Source: Fragum whitleyi
Lineage: Eukaryota > Mollusca > Bivalvia > Cardiida > Cardiidae
Assembly (NCBI GenBank): GCA_948146395.1
Contig: OX411543.1
Coordinates: forward strand, 63,872,534 to 63,936,533
Direction of reading: 5' to 3'
DNA: 64,000 nucleotides
Shown: in pieces, positions 12,000-24,199 of the stretch
Layout of the letters: each line of letters opens with the position of its first letter
How positions within the stretch are numbered: the first letter of the stretch is position 1
Notes under the pieces: model-generated
What the model was told of the DNA's origin: nothing
Database searches by the model: none
What the model saw: the letters and a program-made list of their open reading frames with translations, nothing else
Made by a program: the position numbers and the translations under genes

Positions 12000-12900
12000 A
12001 ATCCCTCTTGCATCCAGCGACCATCAGGAAATTTCAACACCTTCTTTCAAAGAAAAAATGTTTGACGGTTGTCCACTTTAATCCACCAAAGACAAAAATT
12101 CCTGAATGAAACCGCGCAATATTTATTCTTTCTACAACCATAGTAAAGGTATTGCGGGGATCAGAATTAAAAGATGGCGCCATCAAGTCATAATCATATG
12201 ACGTCTTCGAGTCGAAGTCAATTATCGAAATAAAGCAGAATAAGCAGACTTTCAGAGATTGAAAGTTGAAGAAAAAAATAAAGTTGTTGATGGATAACCG
12301 AAATGTCGTATCTACAGACTTTATTCGTTTTTTAGGTACGACATTTTCTTCGAACAACAATGAAGAGCAATAGCTTTGTGATTTCGATGTTCTGCCTTCA
12401 AATCTGAAACACGGCTTTCAATCGTTTCAAAATAGAATGTAATAAGTCACATCAAAAGAAAATAGGCAAAGTTTATGAGATTAAGATTAGGTAGAGAAAA
12501 TCAAGGTGTTGGTAAATGACAGGAATGTCGTTACTACGGTTTTATTCAAGCTGTAGGTACATGTACGATATTACGGGTTGCACAACCACAAAGTCAGAAA
12601 GATTTTTATTTACAGTTTTTTTTCTGCACATCAGAATCACACCGTTCATATGTTTTACAATGGGTTTTAAATTCTAGTCATAAACGATATTGAAAATAAA
12701 ATTATCAAATGAAGTCGATGCAATGTCCATTCAAGGCACCGAAAGATATTAAAGAAAATCTGAGATGATATCATCTTTCGCATAACCTCGAACATACTCA
12801 GTTTTAAAGCTGCAATCATGATGTTAAGGAAGTAAAGGGAGTAGCAAAGAAGGTAAACGCCCATGCCTCAGTTAATTATAAAGAACTAGCGGGCACCTCG
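12000..12900. other. Intergenic stretch
   Basis: Between the ALDH 3' end and the methyltransferase. It holds two ACGAC/ACGATA-type hairpins (12300-12350 and 12525-12585) and otherwise nothing recognised. Confidence 0.5.
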
Positions 12901-12904
12901 CTAA

Positions 12905-13440
12905 AGTATATCACTTCGTTAAACTGACATTCACCACGATCAAAAGCATTTTAAATCGCTAACTCAACGCTCTATTCATTCCAAACACTCATTCAATTCA
13001 TTCAAAACTGCTCCAAATTTACTAAAAAAGGTTAAGAGCAACAACTTTTTTCAACATAAAAATCACGATTTCACTGACTAAATTGAATTTTATAAGCGAT
13101 ACATTGGTTAGTGATAGGACAAAAGGCTATACGTGTATCTTCAAAACTGAACTCAGAAATCTATATATGATTATAGAATTTACGGCTCACCGCACCAAAT
13201 TTACCTACATTTATATCTTATTTATATCTTATATCTTATAAGATTAGATCTTATGTGCATAGATGCTTAGGGGAGGGTGTTAATAAATATCGCTAACTTT
13301 GTTAATATTGAACAAAATTAGAGATAATGGATTACCTTCCTTAAATTTCTTTCAAAACTTACTCATTGCACTCGTTCATTTAAACTCAAAAATCATTCCT
13401 AAATCATTTACGGTGTCTATTTGACGATATTCTGAACTGT
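12905..13440 (+). mobile_element. Family 1 MITE, diverged, with internal expansion
   Basis: It starts TATATCACTTCGTTAAACTG and ends TTGACGATATTCTGAACTG. The palindrome is near 13275-13345, and an AT-rich stretch with repeated TTATATCTTA (13212-13250) adds about 90 bp to the usual length. Confidence 0.75.
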
Positions 13441-14049
13441 TATATTACCTTGCATCGTCATTTGAAATCTATTCAATGTGTGTCCCAGAAAGGATTCTCG
13501 AGCGCCTTTTTATCACGAAGACAAAACAAGGTAACTAGGTAAGTATTGTACAATTCAATGTGGAAAAGAAGTTATGACTTGATAATAATTCATTTCCTTC
13601 TTTCAACTATGTTTATAACTGAAACAAGGAACTTCAGGTCAATTCTTTTCCAAATGCCACTACTTTAAGTTCTCATCTTACACATTAAAACGTTTCATGG
13701 CCTTCATTACTATCAGTACTTTGATTTTAAACTTTGATTTTGTGGTACATTCCCGAGCATAACTTATGATTTTCGTGAATTTTCTTTCGGGTCGTGACCT
13801 CTAATGCCATTTTTCATTATTGCTTATTTGTCAATACACTGTTTTTTGTTTTTTTTTTGGGGGGGGGGGGGGAGGGGGGGGGAATGATTGCCCATATAAA
13901 CGCAGGTTTAAATGCGATGACTTGAATTCCCACACAATTCGCTATTTCTTATTTCAATGATTTTGGTGGATGGGTGATTCAGCCATCGTAAATTTAGCTT
14001 GTTTGGACTGGTGGTATATTGTTTTTTCGCCCTCGGATTACATGATATG

Positions 14050-14178
14050 CCTTGCGTTCAGGATCACAAAACGGTGCACACAGTTTTCCGATTATACCCC
14101 GCTATGCACGTACGCTTGCGTGCGAAGCGGGGTATAATTGGAAAACTGTTTTCACCGTTTTGTGATCCTGAACGCAGG
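14050..14178. mobile_element. Long palindrome, CCTGCGTTCAGGATC family
   Basis: A nearly perfect 129-bp inverted repeat: CTTGCGTTCAGGATCACAAA on one side and its reverse complement TTTGTGATCCTGAACGCAGG on the other. The centre is GCACGTACGCTTGCGTGCG. A second copy is at 21200-21332. Confidence 0.85.
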
Positions 14179-14249
14179 ACAGGTTTTGTATGTCTATAAT
14201 TCTAATTTCTGCACATAAATTATGTATTTGTGTTTGATAGGGCTGTGTT

Positions 14250-14680
14250 ATAGCTAACACCATCGGGAAATTGCCAAGGTGAATGATTCCGGAATGACTT
14301 TGGAATGAACTTGAATGAGTGTGTGGAGCGAGTTTTGAGAGAATTTAATGGGAGGTAATCCAATATCGCTCATTTTGTTCAGGATCCAAGCGATATGCAT
14401 TATCTCCCTTTAATAAAATATGCATAAAAGTTCTATAAAAAGCCTCCTTTTTCTTCAGGAACCAACTAGACACATAAAACTCAATGATGTCAGTGAAATC
14501 GCGATTTGATTCTTTCTTTAATCATTTGAAAGGTAGATGTTAATCTTATATCTTAAAGTAATTTTGAACGTTTTTGAATGGTTTGAATGAGTGATTGGAT
14601 TGAATGAATGGAGCGCTGAGTGAGCGATTTGGAATGGTTTTGATTGAGATGAATGTCAATTTCACGATGTAACTAACTGT
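14250..14680 (-). mobile_element. Family 1 MITE
   Basis: It starts TAGCTAACACCATCGGG and ends TTCACGATGTAACTAACTG before TA. It lies just past the methyltransferase stop codon (14751), separated by a run of 16 G (14696-14711). Confidence 0.82.
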
Positions 14681-14750
14681 ATAACGGATGTTAAAGGGGG
14701 GGGGGGGGGGGTCCAACAATCTGTCAATTGAACACAAATGATCTATAGAA

Positions 14751-15247
14751 CTAAATAAAGAAAGGTTTTAATCTATCAGCTTCTGACAAATCCCTCCGTC
14801 TGTAAACATTCGTATTCTTTTGTAACCATGGCAAAGTGGCGGCTGATTTAAGTTTTTGAGATTCCACTTCGTCGTGTGAAAATCCGAGGGAATCGAATAA
14901 GTTCTTCACGTATTCAAACGGTCTATTATTTACATGGGATAGACCGCCTTGTCCCGGGACAGCCCAACTTAAAACCACGCCTTCTCTTGCGTGACGTACT
15001 ATATTGTCAATGTAGACACTTTCATACTGCGCAGGAATATGCTCAGCTACTTCTAAACTCATTATCCAATCATATAGAGGTAATCCGTATTGTGGTAAAG
15101 TAAGGTCAAGAAACTGTACACGCCCCTCGCTTGTGACGTCACAAAATGGCGCACCATCGTATGCATCGTAACCTTTGAGCTTTCCACTGTCGAGAAGAAG
15201 CTGTTTGTATCGCCCCGGACCATCACCAAAGCTTGCAATGTTTTTAC
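14751..15247 (-). CDS. SAM-dependent class I methyltransferase, terminal exon
   Basis: The exon opens after a TTTTATTTTATAG acceptor with two bases of a split codon, then runs 164 codons to TAG. It carries SAM-binding motif I as FGDGPGRY near the start, an acidic loop KGYDAYDGAP, then FLDLTLPQYG, YDWIMSLEVAEHIP and VVLSWAVPGQGG followed by HVN. This is the core of a class I (Rossmann) methyltransferase; the substrate is unknown. The pattern fits a group of uncharacterised, often membrane-anchored, methyltransferase-like proteins of marine invertebrates (from memory of the family, not searched). The upstream part must come from exons at higher coordinates; candidates are 16111-16237 and 33756-33983. 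Confidence 0.85.
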
Positions 15248-15685
15248 CTATAAAATAAAAATACACTTGTGTTCCATCGAAATAAATGATCATCGGGGAA
15301 CTCAGTAAAGTGAATTATATGAAAAATAAATCGCTTATTTGAGAATAATACCACGGCAGTTCGGTTTTGTGTAAAAAGATACTCATTTTAACTGGATGGT
15401 ACCGTGATAAACATCTGGTGAATAACAAGTGTTATTTTTCGCCCCCCCCCCCCCCCCCGCCGCAAAAACAAATCTCTACCCTTTATAAACGTATCCGTAA
15501 ATATTGTGCCAATTTGAATCTATGTTTGAGAAGTTGCTTCTAAAAATCATTTATCCCGCAAAAGGGCTGGTAACAAAACCGACATCCCAGTCGTTTGAAA
15601 TGTATTCTTGCAAATGGACCAGTTCAGTATTTCGATAAAGTACATAGCGCCTGACCATTGCACGTTCCTGTATCTTACTACACAG

Positions 15686-15912
15686 GCCCAGGGTTTGATC
15701 CCCGACGACGGCACTCATCCATTCCGACTATTTGTCTTCCACCAATGGGTTGATAATCATTGACCTAAGTGGAATAGTAGCTGGAGGCTAGGAAAGGATG
15801 TGGTGGTAGTACTGGCGTGAGAAAATACCAGGGATCCATTGTTAGGTGCTCCAGCCGCCGCGATATGAGTGGAATAATGTTGAAAGCGAAAAAAAACCTT
15901 CAAACAAACAAC
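15686..15912 (+). mobile_element. tRNA-derived SINE, 5'-degenerate copy
   Basis: The B box GGTTTGATCCCCGACGACGG, the CACCAATGGGTTGATAATCA body, TAGCTGGAGGCTAGG and GTGCTCCAGCCGCCGCGATA tail are intact. The A box half is diverged. The tail ends in an A-rich run followed by CAAACAAACAACC. Confidence 0.75.
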
Positions 15913-16110
15913 CTTATTCACTTACGATAGTGTCATACAGCCAAGACTTTTATACTGAATATTGTCATTTAGAGGACATGTTACGATGAAAGGGGTATGT
16001 GTATGTTAATCCAAGGGGATATGCTCTATGAGTATTATCCATTAATAGAACTTGTTACGTTTGCATGTGCAATGAACCCAAAATCGTTGATGTTTCCCTA
16101 GGACGCTTAC

Positions 16111-16237
16111 CTTACGGTGATTGCCAACGAAACAAGAGTCGTCAGAGACGGATTATGGTCCCCGAATAAGGCATTGTCACAAAAATAAAAGCCATGTTGG
16201 ACATGGACATCCCCCACTACGAAAGTTTGATAGTAAA
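16111..16237 (-). CDS. Probable internal exon of the methyltransferase gene
   Basis: On the minus strand, GGCTTCAG/TTTACTATC and GTAAG/GTAAGC bound a 127-bp open stretch. It reads YYQTFVVGDVHVQHG, FYFCDNALFGDHNPS and LTTLVSLAITV. Composition and the good splice signals make it look coding. A helix ending LVSLA just before the GKNIASFGDGPG start of the terminal exon suits the strand next to motif I. The donor leaves two bases while the terminal exon needs one, so either a small exon is missing between them or a different donor is used. No such small exon was found in 15248-16110. Confidence 0.5.
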
Positions 16238-16239
16238 CT

Positions 16240-17363
16240 GAAGCCTAATAGATTAAAGATTATTTGGTACTCTCAGAGATTAACCTCCTATAAAATCTAA
16301 GTATTAAAAATAACAAAGGACAATAACTCCAAAATTATGCAAGCAAGAGTTGTAGTTCTAGTGTATTGCACATGTCCTCCGTGAGATCTTTCCACCCATA
16401 AAGATTCAAGTTGATAGCTATTATACTTTAGGAGATATGCTCCAGACAAAATCTAAGTATCAAAAATAACAAAGGGCAATGACTCAAAAAGTATGCAAGC
16501 AAGAGTTGTAGTTCTTGTGCATAGCACTTCTCCTCTATGAGATCAATCCACCCATAAAGATTAAAGTTGATAGCTATTATACTTTAGGAGATATGCTCCA
16601 GACATAATCTACGTAGCAAAAATAACAAAGTTCAATAACTCCAAAATTATGCGAGCAAGAGTTGTAGTTCTTGTGCACTGCACTTCTCCTCCATAAGATC
16701 TATCCACCCATAAAATTTCAAGTTGATAGCTTTCATACTTTAGGAGATATGCTCTTTGGTCAGATTGCAAGGACTCAAATAAGGTGTTATCTAACATAAA
16801 GGTAACAAACATTTAACCCCTTTTTGCATGACATACTTTAAGACACAAATTTCAAATAGTTTATGGTAAAGGGCATCTGATTTGCTACTCAAATGTGAAA
16901 TTTCATCAAATTCTGAGCATAAGACTAGGAGAAATGAAAGAATAACCGTATTTTACACGCTAACGTAAAGGTAACAAACATTTAGTCCTTTTTTTCCACG
17001 ATATATTTTTTTTACGTTAATTTAAAATTGTTTATAGTAAAGGGCATCTGATTTGCCATTCAAATATTAAATTTCACTAAATTCTGACTGTTAGACTAGG
17101 AGAAATTTGGGAAAAAACTGTTTTTTACCTTAAGTCCCCTTTTCCCATGACGAGGCCTCAAATCCAAAAACCGCGACAGATGCATCATCACTATATCATA
17201 GCGAGTTTACATGGTAAGTTTCATTTGATATGGCCCAAGGATTGAGGAGAAATAGGTGGGGACGGACGGACGGACGGACGGACGGATGGCCGGACGGACG
17301 GAATTACGGACGGACGGACAGACGAAGCGGCGGCTATATGCTCTCCATTCGGAGAGCATAAAA
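16240..17363 (+). mobile_element. Tandem-repeat element C
   Basis: Three units of 156 bp (anchor GTTGATAGC at 16410, 16566 and 16722), then two units of about 171 bp (anchor AAAGGGCATCTGATTTGC at 16868 and 17039). A GGAC microsatellite (17259-17330) follows, then a perfect hairpin GCTCTCC-ATT-CGGAGAGC with ATAAAA. It begins within a few bases of the exon candidate at 16111-16237. Confidence 0.68.
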
Positions 17364-17622
17364 ATGTCCCTAGTTAATATCAGCGCACTGTAATCAAATA
17401 GCATACGATAAAACTTTAAAAAAAATGAAAATAATTTTCGTGATAATTTTTCTCTAATGCAAACTCATTTCCAAACTTTCAAAATGGAATCATAATGCCC
17501 TTTCAATTATAGCAATAGCACAATATATCCCTATTATCGCAACATAGTCGACACATTATCATCATATTTTATTTCTAAAACATAGGAAGCAAACTGTATC
17601 ATGATTGGCTTCAGAAACTTGT

Positions 17623-18063
17623 ACATGTAAGTAACATCATGAAATTGAAAGTCAGCTCAATCAAACCCATTCCTAATCGCTCAATTATCGCTCCATTCAT
17701 TTATTCCAAACACTCACTCAAACCATTAAATAAGCGCTGCAAAAATGAAGCTGAAAAATAAGATCAGCGACTACACTTAAAATAAACACAGCCAGAAAAA
17801 TCGCGATTTCACTGACAAAATTGAAAATGTATGCGTCTGAATGGTTCTTGAAGAAAAATGAAGCTATTGATAGAACCTTTTAACAGAATTTATGAAAGGA
17901 AGGTAATAAATATCGCTAATTTTGTTCATTCTGAACAAAATTTGCGATATGCGATAACCACCCTAAAATTTGACGCAAAATTCATTCAATGAGCTCGTTT
18001 AATTTCGTTCAAAAATAATTCCAAATTCATTCAACTTGTCAATTTCACGATGTTGTTAACTGT
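17623..18063 (+). mobile_element. Family 1 MITE
   Basis: It starts ATGTAAGTAACATCATG and ends CACGATGTTGTTAACTG before TA. The central palindrome is near 17895-17965. Confidence 0.85.
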
Positions 18064-18229
18064 AATTATATGTTACCTGTAAAAAATGCGGCAAGTGCTG
18101 TTGCCAGTGGTCTGTCCGTCATATGGTTACCTCCCCCTTCTGTACTCTGTTTATGACACCAGCCACCTGTCTCGCTTGTTATTTTGTTCGAGGCTGCAGC
18201 TTTCTGAAATGTAATTCATCAAAAAAAAA

Positions 18230-18340
18230 AATTAAGAGCGTTTTTGAGAAAGTATTACACTGTATTGAAGGGAGCGCTGGGCGAGTGAAAGGGATGGTTT
18301 TGATCGAAGTGAATGCCAATTTCACAATGTTACTAACTGT
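18230..18340 (-). mobile_element. Family 1 MITE, end fragment
   Basis: Only the last 110 bp remain: the GGAGCGCTGGGCGAGTG block, GATGGTTTTGATCGAAGTG and the end CACAATGTTACTAACTG before TA. Confidence 0.75.
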
Positions 18341-19242
18341 ATAATGACGAAACACTTGTTTCATTTTGGCTGTGAATGCGGTGATTTGTGTAAGAATTTG
18401 TAAAAGTCCTCATCGGCTAAAAATGCTTTAAACAGATGTTGAATTTTTTTCTAGATTCGAATTTTTCGTTTTCAAGTCTTTGAAGGTTTTATTATTTATT
18501 ATTGTCTCAATCGTGTACATATAAATACAAAACATTAAAACAATTAAAACATATATTCATACACGACCATTCTAAAAAGAATTATGGATGAGACTGAATA
18601 AGAAAACATAGTCATATACATATTCAACTAAAAGTTTTTCAGAGATGAAATTCGATATTTAAAAATGCGATTTCATTTTCTTTTCTTTCTTTATTTTATT
18701 TTAATTTATTTATTTTTATTTTATTTTATTATTATTATTAATTTTTTTTTTGAAAGTTCAAAATCGAGATCGAAAATTAGGATGAGGCATTTTTGTTATT
18801 TTTTTATTACTATTATTATTAAAAACTCTAAAATAGGAATTTACTTTTTTTTCCAGGTGTTTAAAATCAAATCTAAAATTTTATTAATATTACTTATCGT
18901 TTTTATCATTATTATTATTAAAACCAATACTTATTCAGATAAGTTAAAACTTGGAGCTTCACCCGACATGCCAGGTGTTACTTTTTGGGGGGGTGGAAAA
19001 GGGGGGGGCGCAAGGACAATTATCAACGAAGACCGATCTGCACATCCGTGCAGTTCGTTCTTCGACGACAAACCTCCTTGGCAGTGAACACATTCATATA
19101 TACATGAATACAAATACTCATACATAAAAACATACAAACAAGGATCTATTTATACATACATACATACAAATAAGTACACACATACGCACAAATGAGTATT
19201 CGTAGTAAATGTAAGAAACTGTAAAACAGCATATTATTATTT

Positions 19243-19440
19243 ACACAACAATTGGGTACGGCGTTGCAAAACATCAAAACAGGCTTTTGCGACAAAACGT
19301 ATAACATATTGGTTAGAAAAAAGAAACTTTATCTTTTCAAAATCAGGATAATTGATAAAATTCTGACAATTTTTCGATATTTTTTGGTACAGGCTTTCCC
19401 TAATATCTTGATATAGATCACAATGCAACAAAACATATGC
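19243..19440 (-). mobile_element. LINE (non-LTR retrotransposon) 3' coding relic
   Basis: The minus-strand frame reads DEAYVLLHCDLYQDIRESLY, then FINYPDFEKIKFLFSNQYVI and FVAKACFDVLQRRTQLL. The (D/E)xxxxLxxCxLYxxIR block followed by FLxSN and a helical tail is the usual C-terminal end of invertebrate LINE reverse transcriptases. Only the last 65 or so codons remain, so the copy is dead and 5' truncated. The open frame continues to 19491 without recognisable identity. Confidence 0.55.
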
Positions 19441-20383
19441 TTCATCTAGCCAGCGGAGCAATTCAAGCGCTTGTGGGGGTCTCCAGTTCAAATATGAATT
19501 TTCTGTTTCTTCTAAAAAAAAATAAGCGTTTCATTTGCAAATATCCATATTTCTAGAAAAGCTTGGACTTCTTACATATTAGTAGATTACTGTCTATTAA
19601 TTAAGATCCATCGCTGCTATTTTTTTTTCTCTCTCTTTTTTTTTTGGGGGGGGGGGGGGTCTTTTTGTTTATTTTTACTTTTTTCTTTTCTATTTTTTTA
19701 AGACTGACTTAAGAATGACTTATTTTCAAAATTCTATATCGTAAAGGTTGTTTTGATATTTGTAAAATCTTTATATTCAATAACTTCAAGATCTTTATAT
19801 TTGTATCTGTACTAGACCAAATACTATACCTATAATGATGTCCAAAAAGCCCAAATTAAAAAGCATTAAACGATTGAGATAAGAAAAGTTAATATTTCAA
19901 TAAGATTGAAGTGTTTGTTTACCACACGATTTATTGAACTTTACTATATAGAAAATGATTTAACGAGATATTCTTTTAAGACTGAGGGGTTTGTCGCAAA
20001 AATCGAGTTTTTTTATTTAGAATCTGTCAATTTTTAGTACAGTCCTGTATAGAATATATAGGATATATCATGAAATTTTATTTGAGATAAGCTGAACTTA
20101 ACAGAGTCTAGATTAAAGATTGTATTGAGCGAGCCTTAGCAAACTTAATATTTTTTCTATTCTTGAGGAGGATAAGATCAGCTTGTCTCAAATAAAATCG
20201 AGTTACAGATTCTTATTCTCACATAAACAACGTTTTGTACGTTAAAAACGAATTTTAAAACGCTCTGGTGATAGAATAGAAATACGGCGAAAACAATTTC
20301 GTTATAGAAGAGAAGGGGAGTAATGTTAGCAATTTCTAAATAATTTCTACAAAATGGGATGGCGTTTCGATTTATTATTGATT

Positions 20384-20391
20384 TTATCTAT

Positions 20392-20470
<79 letters not shown>

Positions 20471-20506
20471 CATCTATTTTTTTTTTTTTTTTTTTTTTTT
20501 TTTGTA
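20384..20506 (+). repeat. ATTT microsatellite plus poly(T)
   Basis: About 20 units of TTTA/TATT followed by a run of about 27 T. It is just upstream of the exon candidate at 20746-20887. Confidence 0.9.
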
Positions 20507-20745
20507 ATTTGCAAACTTCTTTGATTTTAGCCAAGACTGTTGAATACCTTAAATTTATCATCAATCTGTGAGATGTTAGGTAGGCAATATTAAAGAAAAA
20601 AAAAAATAACAATAAACTTAAACTTTTTTCAACCATATGTTTATTGCCAGTTAATGAAATAGGCTAAACAAATGCCAGTTGGACTTCGCATTGATCGGGG
20701 TGTATTACAATGAATGACACAATAGAGTTATATTAGTTTAAAGAT

Positions 20746-20887
20746 ATGGTTCACCAAATGGATAATTGGCTTAGTTATCTCAATGATTGTTTGCAGACCG
20801 TCCGAGATTACGACCTGAAGGCCTTATCTGTGGGCTTGAAAGCCACCCTCGACACTTACATAGCAACTCCCCATTACTATTTGAATG
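20746..20887 (+). CDS. Possible small exon, function unknown
   Basis: An ATG with an in-frame TAG 12 bases upstream opens a frame that runs MVHQMDNWLSYLNDCLQTV, RDYDLKALSVGLKATLDTYI, ATPHYYLN to a consensus donor AAT/GTAAGA at 20888. The part after TTTGCAG (20800 on) has raised GC and coding-like wobble bases, so the exon could also start there. No family is recognised and no partner exon was found. It lies in the presumed intron of the minus-strand methyltransferase. Confidence 0.3.
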
Positions 20888-21199
20888 TAAGAACTGAATT
20901 AAATTTCTATGGAAACCACAAACATTTTTTTTTAACTTTATACGGTGATTTAACGGTTTTCAAAATGTAATGAGAATATTTGGTTGTATGTATAAAGTAT
21001 AGGCCCAGAAATGGTCAATTGATCGAATTTGAGAGAACAAATTTTGTCAGATTTATATTCGGTATGACAATTAAGTTGTTTTAGGTAAATGAAATGTGTC
21101 TCTTTTTGAAATCTTCTAATGCAATTTAAATCATAAATTATCAAACCTTATCAAGCGTACAGTATGAATCGGAATTATTAAGTCGTACATGTAAGTGCC

Positions 21200-21332
21200 A
21201 GCCCTGCGTTCAGGATCACAAACGGTGCAAACAGTTTTCCAATTGTACCTCGCTTTGCACGTGCACTTGCGTGCAAAGCGGGGTACAATTTGGAAACTGT
21301 TTGCAACGTTTTGTGATCCTGAACGCAGGGCT
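21200..21332. mobile_element. Long palindrome, CCTGCGTTCAGGATC family, copy 2
   Basis: AGCCCTGCGTTCAGGATCAC to GTGATCCTGAACGCAGGGCT with a TTGCACGTGCACTTGCGTGC centre. It is the same element as 14050-14178 with a few changes. Confidence 0.85.
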
Positions 21333-21648
21333 GATGTTCGGTTTAGACTTATTTAACCCAATGCGGTTATATCTATATATAAGAGTAGTCCAAATTGGTT
21401 GGGGTTAAAGGCGATAATGGAACTCGGTTCAATTTGGCAAGGAACCATGATATTGTTGTAGAAAGTATTTGGGGAAATAAGAACTTGTTTCTAAAAATAT
21501 TTCTCAATGCGTAGAAATAACGTGGGCGTAAAAACCGTTGGGCAGTACAGGGTAAGGCATATAAATCTTATTTAAATATCAATGATTTTCAACCTGATGA
21601 ATATATGTGTCCAGTCACGCGAAAAGGGAAAATCTTTGATTTCATTTA

Positions 21649-21895
21649 CAGCTAACAACATCGTGAAATTGGCAAGGCGTATGACTTTTTAGCAGAATTG
21701 AAAGAGTTCATTTTGTGAGTTTTGATTGAAATCAAATTAAGGTAGTCCGATATCGCAAATTATGTTCAGGATGAACAAAAAAGCTATATTTATTACCTTC
21801 CGTCCTTTAATGAGCTTTATTAATAGCTTCCTTTTTTTGCCAGGAACTATCGAGTCGCTTACAATTTCAATTTTTGCAGTGAAATCAACGATTTT
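21649..21895 (-). mobile_element. Family 1 MITE, truncated
   Basis: The left end TACAGCTAACAACATCGTG, the central palindrome (GTTCAGGATGAAC at about 21763-21776) and the flank to TGAAATCAACGATTTTT remain. The right third is absent. Confidence 0.75.
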
Positions 21896-22842
21896 TAATT
21901 GTGCGGAAGCACAATTAGAGTGGTTCTGCCCGGGCTGTATCTAATGAAAATTTGCAAAATAACCTTTTCTCCAACTCATATCAATTTTGTAAACAGTTTT
22001 TTTCGAAAATTGCTGGCATAAATTGAGCTTCTTATTTTCTCTGGTTGTTAATTAGTGTTTTATTTACAGTGCATTCCATGAAGGGTTTAATAGTTCATTA
22101 ATTTAGCTTAATAACAGAATATTAACATTAGTTTACTAAAATTCAGTTGTAAAATTGCACTTCGTACCTATGAAGGAAAAAGCTACAGAGATGGATTGTG
22201 GGAGAAATTACCTAATACCCTCTCTTTGGAATAACCCCTTATAATTCACCTATTAACCTCTTCACTATTTACAAAGTGTAAGTGCATTGTGTCACTCCTC
22301 GCTCTATAGCTTTATCTTGGTGTATTTGTCTATGTCTGCCTGTGATTTATCTACATGTACAATTCTGAAAACTTATTACTACAACTCTTCAAGAAGTGGC
22401 ACGAGATAAATTTTCCAAAGACCTACAATACAGAATGCTTAGCATGTTTTACAAGGAGCTTTTTAGCATCGAAAGAATGGAGATATATTCCCGTGTATAT
22501 TCAAACCTAAAATTATGAATGAAGCAAATTCCATTTCTTATATTTGGCAGTCAGATGTTGAATTAATTTTGAAAACGTCCTTGATAGAACATTTGTCTAA
22601 TGAACGTTTCCCACAAGCTTTTGGGATAACTTTAAAAGTGGCATGTATGGTTTGACTATATCTGCAACAATAACTTGGTTTTGATTTTTTGTCTATTTAT
22701 TTTTTTTCAATGCTATATATACATAAACTCCTGAAACAACAATAAGCAGTTCAGTCATACAGTACCCCACAATTACAGTGCTTACAGCACTTTGATTAGC
22801 TATATCTATTTTGAGTGTAATTGCTGATCTTATATTTTAAAT

Positions 22843-22935
22843 AGAAGAATCGTTTGAGTGAGTGCTTTGAATGAGTGGGCGATTTAGAATGGGTTTGATT
22901 CAGATGTATTTCAACTTCATGATGTTACTAACTGT
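22843..22935 (-). mobile_element. Family 1 MITE, end fragment
   Basis: GTTTGAGTGAGTGCTTTGAA and the end CATGATGTTACTAACTG before TA remain. It could be the missing end of the copy truncated at 21895, about 950 bp away. Confidence 0.65.
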
Positions 22936-22937
22936 AA

Positions 22938-23395
22938 TTGTGACCGGCATACAAAAAGGGACCATCTGGATCGCGCGTATAAAGTATCGATCCTAGTCAG
23001 AGTTTGCTTATAGAGAATCATTACTCGGAAACTTTAAGCACCTTGCTGATTTTCTTTAGGGAATGATCATGTAAGATCATTTAAAATAAGATCACTACTT
23101 GAGGTATGTTGGAGCCGTTTTCTTTTTCAGACATTTATGTTTTTATTTTACCTAGTTCCCAGAGGATAATTTTTTGCGTGACAGTTTACATAAACATAAA
23201 AAGGTTTTGATAACACATAGGTCAACCAGAACAAATTTAAATAAATAATAATGTTGATAATTCGATGATTGTTCTAGATTCAGAAAATTTCCTAAGGGGA
23301 AAAGTTTCGACTCCGATCATTCTGCGCATCTCTTTTCGCACTTCCAAGATGACTCCTTATCGCATGATATGTCACATATTCATTGATGACCATCC
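22938..23395. mobile_element. Family 3 MITE relic
   Basis: GTGACCGGCATACAAAAAGG with AGTATCGATCCTAGTCAGAG at the left and AAAAGTTTCGACTCCGATC with CGCATGATATGTCACATAT at the right are diverged Family 3 halves with extra sequence between them. Confidence 0.5.
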
Positions 23396-23554
23396 CTCAA
23401 TTCACCGATATACGATGACACTTTATACATGTATGTTTACATAGGTATCGAACTTGGTATTGTGGGAGATAACTTTATTATCGTAAACTAACAATACTCT
23501 ATCAGCTTCTGACCCCCATAAAGCATCTTTTCCCTTTTATTTTCATTGAAACTA

Positions 23555-23994
23555 CAGTTAACAACATCGATAAATTGACAAGGTGAATGATTTTGGAATG
23601 ATTTCGGAATAAAATTGAATGAGTGTTTGCTGCGGGTTTTGAGTGAACTTACTGGGAAGTAATCCAATATCGCAAATTTTGTTCAGGGAAAACGAAATTA
23701 GCGATATTTATTACATCCCTTTAATGAAATATTCTAACAAGTTCTATAAATAGCTTCCAATTTCTTCAAAGACCTATCAGACGCTTGCAACTTTAATTTT
23801 GTCAGTTAAATCGTATTTTTTTTTCTAGCATTATGTATTTGAATGAAGTTGTGGATTCTATCTTTTTTCAGTGGGTTTGGAGCGTTTTTAAATGGTTTGA
23901 AAGAGTGTTTGGAAAGAATGAATGGAACGATGAGCGATTGATTTGAAATGGTTTTGACCGAGATGAATGTCAATTTCACGAATTTGTTAGCTGT
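23555..23994 (-). mobile_element. Family 1 MITE
   Basis: TA precedes CAGTTAACAACATCGATAA; the end is CACGAATTTGTTAGCTG. The central palindrome is near 23650-23720. Confidence 0.82.
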
Positions 23995-24199
23995 TACAGT
24001 AGCTTTACTGAATAATAATCCTATCTTGAGCTTTACTATTGGCATAAAGTTAAGCATTTCGTGTTTTGAATTACGAATGGAATGTGTGAGACTGCAAAAA
24101 AGAAACAAAACTTTTGTGACTAAATTTGAATTGCAACTTATTTTAAGCCCAGAAGAGGGACTATTCACTAAGTAAAATAATTGGATTTTCACATACATA

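Noticed and set aside
12034..12360. 108-codon minus-strand open frame
   Set aside because: It spans the ACGAC hairpin repeat. The product is biased and no splice signals or family marks support it.
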